DNA of 64,000 nt, taken from contig JBIKRY010000001.1 of NCBI GenBank assembly GCA_044348925.1, positions 1 to 64,000 of the forward strand, read 5' to 3'. Below are positions 61,190 through 64,000 of the stretch, piece by piece (position 1 is the stretch's first letter; every line of letters begins with the position of its first letter). The notes under the pieces are model-generated. The model was not told where the DNA came from, ran no database searches, and worked only from the letters and a program-made list of their open reading frames with translations. A program made the translations under genes and the position numbers. This DNA is from JAAFKA01 sp044348925 (lineage in GTDB: Bacteria > Bacteroidota > Bacteroidia > Cytophagales > Thermoflexibacteraceae).

Positions 61190-64000
61190 ATGAAAATATT
61201 TTTTTGTTATTTAGCTTTATTTTTCTTCAACACAATTGTTTTTGCACAAGTTTATCCATTCAAAACCTATGCAATAGAACAGGGTTTGCCACAATCTGAA
61301 ATTTGGGATATGATGTCAGATAGTCGTGGCTATTTGTGGATAGGCACAAATGGTGGCGGACTTACCAAGTTTAATGGCAAAACTTTTCAAACTTTTACCA
61401 AAAAAGATGGACTACCAAACGAACAAGTAAGCAATCTTATAGAGGATAAAAAAGGCAATATTTGGGCTATGACTTTTAATGGCTTGTCCTATTATGACGG
61501 AATCAGTTTTAAAACTTATGACGAATCCGATGGTATTCAAGTAGTAAATTCGCCTTTTGCAAATTTTGCGGTAGATGAACAAAATACACTATGGTTTCTA
61601 AGTTTTGCTCAACAAAATACTATTTTGTATCTATTTGAAAATCAAAAGTTTATAGAAGCAAAAACCAAATTTCCTATCCTCGCAGACTATTTTATTGTAC
61701 GGCTCTATGCAAATAAAAAGTGCATTTTTATTAATGCAATACATACCCAAACAGGTAAAACTACGTTATTCCAATACCAAAAAGGACAACTTAGTACCTA
61801 CCAAAATCCTACAATACCTGTAGCAAATGGAGAAAGTTTGTGTCCTTTTTTTACACATAGCAACGGAGATATATGGGCTGGAATTTTTAAATTTGCTCCT
61901 AATCAAGTTGTTAATATCCTTAAAATATATAAAATTTCGCCACAAGGGCAAGCTACTGAATTACCTTGTCCAGAAAATGTACCAATATTTGCAATCAATA
62001 GAGTAGCAGAAGACAAATTTAAGCATGTATGGTTACCTCTTAGCAATTTTCAAGGCAATTTGAATGGTAATGCCATTTGGAAATATGATTTGGCAGGAAA
62101 AGTTACTACACTTTCCGAAAAAAATGGCTTAGCTACTGTATTTATTGTCAATAGTGTAGCAGATAAAGATGGAAATATTTGGCTTGGAACTCGTGGATTT
62201 GGCTTAATCAAATATTTAGGGGAAACTTTTACTGCCATCAATCAATCTTTAGGTATGCAACAAGAAGTTACACGAACTTTTTATAAAGATAAAGCTGGGG
62301 TTATCTGGATTGGAACAGTTGCCAATGAACTCTATGCATGGAATGGAAAAGAATTAAAAACCTATCCTGCAAATATTCCCATAGGAAGAATTATGAAAAT
62401 AGAGCCTGAAGAAAATGGTAATTTATTGTTGGCTACTAATACGGGTATTGTTCGTTTTAATCAAGGCAAATTTAGCAATGTCAATCAAGAGTTTGGAATT
62501 CCTGCTACTGTTGCACAAGTTTCTTATTTATTGCACACCAAAGATGATATTTGGTGGATTGTTACACAAGGCACAGGTTTGTATCGGTATGATTCTAAAA
62601 CCAAAACAACTACACAATATAATGTAGCAAATAAAAAATTAGCAAATAATGGTTTATATTCTGTTTTTGAGGACAGCAAAGGAAGTATTTGGGTAAATTC
62701 TAATGCAGGCGTGCATAGAATAGAAAAAAAAGGAATTTTGCAAAACGAAGAAGAGAAAATTACACTATTTGACCGAAGTAAAGGACTTGGAGAAAGTTTA
62801 ACCCAACAAACCACAGAAGATAAAAATGGAAATATTTGGGTTACTACGTTTGGTGGTGGTTTGGCACGTTTTGATGGCACAAAGTTTATTAGCTATACCA
62901 AAGAAAACTCTGATTTATCTTCTAATTTAATTTATTCTATTACTACAGATGCTAATGGAGATATTTGGGCAGGTATGCAAGGTGGCGTAGCTAAATTGGA
63001 AGTAGATGCCAAAAGTGAAGTTAGCAAAATTACTAATTATGCAGATAATCAAGGGTTTACAGGCAAAGAAACCAACGGTGCAGCTATTTACAAAGACGAT
63101 GAAAATAATATGTGGTTTGGCACACTAAAAGGTGCTTACAAATATAATCCTACCTTCGACCAACCAAACACCAACCAACCAATAGCCAATATTACTGCCA
63201 TAAGATTATTTTTTAAGCCCGTAAAATGGCAGGAAGAACCCTATAAACAATATTTTTTAGAGCCTACAAAATGGTTTATACAAGTGCCACAAAATTTGGT
63301 ATTGCCCTACAACGAGAATCACATAGCTTTTGATTTGGAAGCAGTACAGTTTGACAATCCTGATGAGGTAGAATTTCAGTGGAAACTCGAAGGCATAGAC
63401 ACAGATTGGACTCCTGCCATTCAGAAACAAGAAGCTATTTACCCAAATTTGCCTCCAAATACCTATACTTTTAAGCTAAGGGCTGGCTTACAAGGAAATT
63501 GGGGAGAAACCACTACCTATACCTTTACCATTACGCCGCCTTGGTGGCAAACTTGGTGGTTTATTACTTTGTGTGTGTTGTCCATTTCTGCCATCATTTA
63601 CTCCTTTATACGCATACGCCTACAAGCAATTAAGGAAAGACAAGCAGAATTAGAAAAATTAGTATTTGAAAAAACCGCAGAAGTACGCCAACAAAATACC
63701 GAAATTTTGGCACAAACACAGGTTTTACAACACGCAAATAGCGAAATTATTAGACAAAGTGAACTTTTGGCACATAAAAACAGAGATATTACTGCAAGTA
63801 TTACCTATGCCAAACGGATTCAAACGGCTATGTTGCCTACAGAAACAGATATTCAAAAAACATTTCCAGATTCTTTTGTATTATTTCAACCAAAAGATAT
63901 TGTAAGTGGAGATTTTTACTATTTTGAAAATATTATAGATAAAAATGCTATTGAAATTAGTGTTTTAGCTGCCATAGATTGCACAGGGCATGGCGTACCA
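61190..64000 (+). CDS. Two-component-propeller / Y_Y_Y / SpoIIE-type phosphatase sensor (3' end outside window)
   Basis: The frame is open from ATG 61190 to the right edge (937 codons). A signal peptide (MKIFFCYLALFFFNTIVFAQ) precedes a periplasmic beta-propeller of two-component-regulator repeats, such as IWDMMSDSRGYLWIGTNGGG, DKKGNIWAMT and DKDGNIWLGTRGFG. A Y_Y_Y domain follows near residues 720-780 (FQWKLEGIDTDWTPA), then one transmembrane helix (WWFITLCVLSISAIIYSFI, near 790), a coiled coil, and the start of a PP2C/SpoIIE phosphatase domain (NRDITASITYAKRIQTAMLP, DIVSGDFYYFE, DCTGHGVP at the edge). It senses an external ligand and probably dephosphorylates a Ser/Thr-phosphorylated anti-sigma antagonist. 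Ligand and partner are unknown. Confidence 0.9.
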   Translation, partial: MKIFFCYLALFFFNTIVFAQVYPFKTYAIEQGLPQSEIWDMMSDSRGYLWIGTNGGGLTKFNGKTFQTFTKKDGLPNEQVSNLIEDKKGNIWAMTFNGLSYYDGISFKTYDESDGIQVVNSPFANFAVDEQNTLWFLSFAQQNTILYLFENQKFIEAKTKFPILADYFIVRLYANKKCIFINAIHTQTGKTTLFQYQKGQLSTYQNPTIPVANGESLCPFFTHSNGDIWAGIFKFAPNQVVNILKIYKISPQGQATELPCPENVPIFAINRVAEDKFKHVWLPLSNFQGNLNGNAIWKYDLAGKVTTLSEKNGLATVFIVNSVADKDGNIWLGTRGFGLIKYLGETFTAINQSLGMQQEVTRTFYKDKAGVIWIGTVANELYAWNGKELKTYPANIPIGRIMKIEPEENGNLLLATNTGIVRFNQGKFSNVNQEFGIPATVAQVSYLLHTKDDIWWIVTQGTGLYRYDSKTKTTTQYNVANKKLANNGLYSVFEDSKGSIWVNSNAGVHRIEKKGILQNEEEKITLFDRSKGLGESLTQQTTEDKNGNIWVTTFGGGLARFDGTKFISYTKENSDLSSNLIYSITTDANGDIWAGMQGGVAKLEVDAKSEVSKITNYADNQGFTGKETNGAAIYKDDENNMWFGTLKGAYKYNPTFDQPNTNQPIANITAIRLFFKPVKWQEEPYKQYFLEPTKWFIQVPQNLVLPYNENHIAFDLEAVQFDNPDEVEFQWKLEGIDTDWTPAIQKQEAIYPNLPPNTYTFKLRAGLQGNWGETTTYTFTITPPWWQTWWFITLCVLSISAIIYSFIRIRLQAIKERQAELEKLVFEKTAEVRQQNTEILAQTQVLQHANSEIIRQSELLAHKNRDITASITYAKRIQTAMLPTETDIQKTFPDSFVLFQPKDIVSGDFYYFENIIDKNAIEISVLAAIDCTGHGVP

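Overview
The window is AT-rich DNA from a Bacteroidota bacterium, most likely of the order Cytophagales. Direct support comes from two secreted proteins ending in a type IX secretion (T9SS) sorting domain, families typical of the phylum (DUF2911, a short DUF2795-like acidic protein, GH3-like adenylating enzyme, DUF6150-like repeats), kinase-less PAS/GAF proteins, and a two-component-propeller/Y_Y_Y/SpoIIE-type phosphatase sensor. The assignment to order is inference. I saw no rRNA, tRNA, CRISPR array, transposase, integrase or prophage gene.

Layout. 1-10.6 kb: 3' part of a giant T9SS adhesin. 10.7-20.9 kb: a PRPP-synthetase paralogue, a decayed stretch with one orphan gene, then minus-strand housekeeping genes (leuS, PBP4-type dacB, serS), a membrane protein and an acetyltransferase. 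21.1-28.2 kb: plus-strand thioredoxin-like protein, recN, envelope proteins, PhoD-like phosphatase and gmhA. 28.2-33.5 kb: a minus-strand region in which a DUF262/DUF1524 restriction gene and a small membrane-protein gene sit downstream of a beta-oxidation gene (fadN-like); copies of the fadN 3' tail plus terminator follow each of them. 33.5-36.7 kb: a palindromic repeat array, two nuclease-fold proteins, two membrane proteins sharing a duplicated leader, DUF29 and a thioesterase. 37.0-40.7 kb: a second T9SS beta-helix protein. 40.8-50.9 kb: TPR protein, pcm, DUF2911, a proline-catabolism dehydrogenase, a cyclase-family hydrolase and an M28 peptidase. 51.0-56.3 kb: NUDIX, a metal-site-less dihydroorotase homologue, EamA transporter, GH3 and DoxX-like genes. 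56.3-58.0 kb: PAS and GAF/PAS proteins. 58.5-60.9 kb: a fused nuclease/N6-adenine methyltransferase. 61.2 kb to the right edge: the 5' part of the propeller/SpoIIE sensor.

The most unusual content is repetitive DNA. (1) A GC-rich nested palindrome lies in frame inside coding genes: twice in leuS and twice (one full, one half copy) in the restriction-methyltransferase gene, adding short PEGG/PPSG peptides. In the methyltransferase gene one copy separates the presumed catalytic Asp from the ExK motif. (2) An exact 38-bp direct repeat of the fadN 3' end brackets the DUF262 restriction gene, and a degenerate third copy brackets the next gene, suggesting cassette insertion at a gene 3' end. A similar but decayed leuS tail lies beyond an orphan gene. 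(3) Several different families of REP/BIME-like hairpins occupy intergenic spaces.

Gene-level calls rest on motif recognition by eye; no database search was possible.
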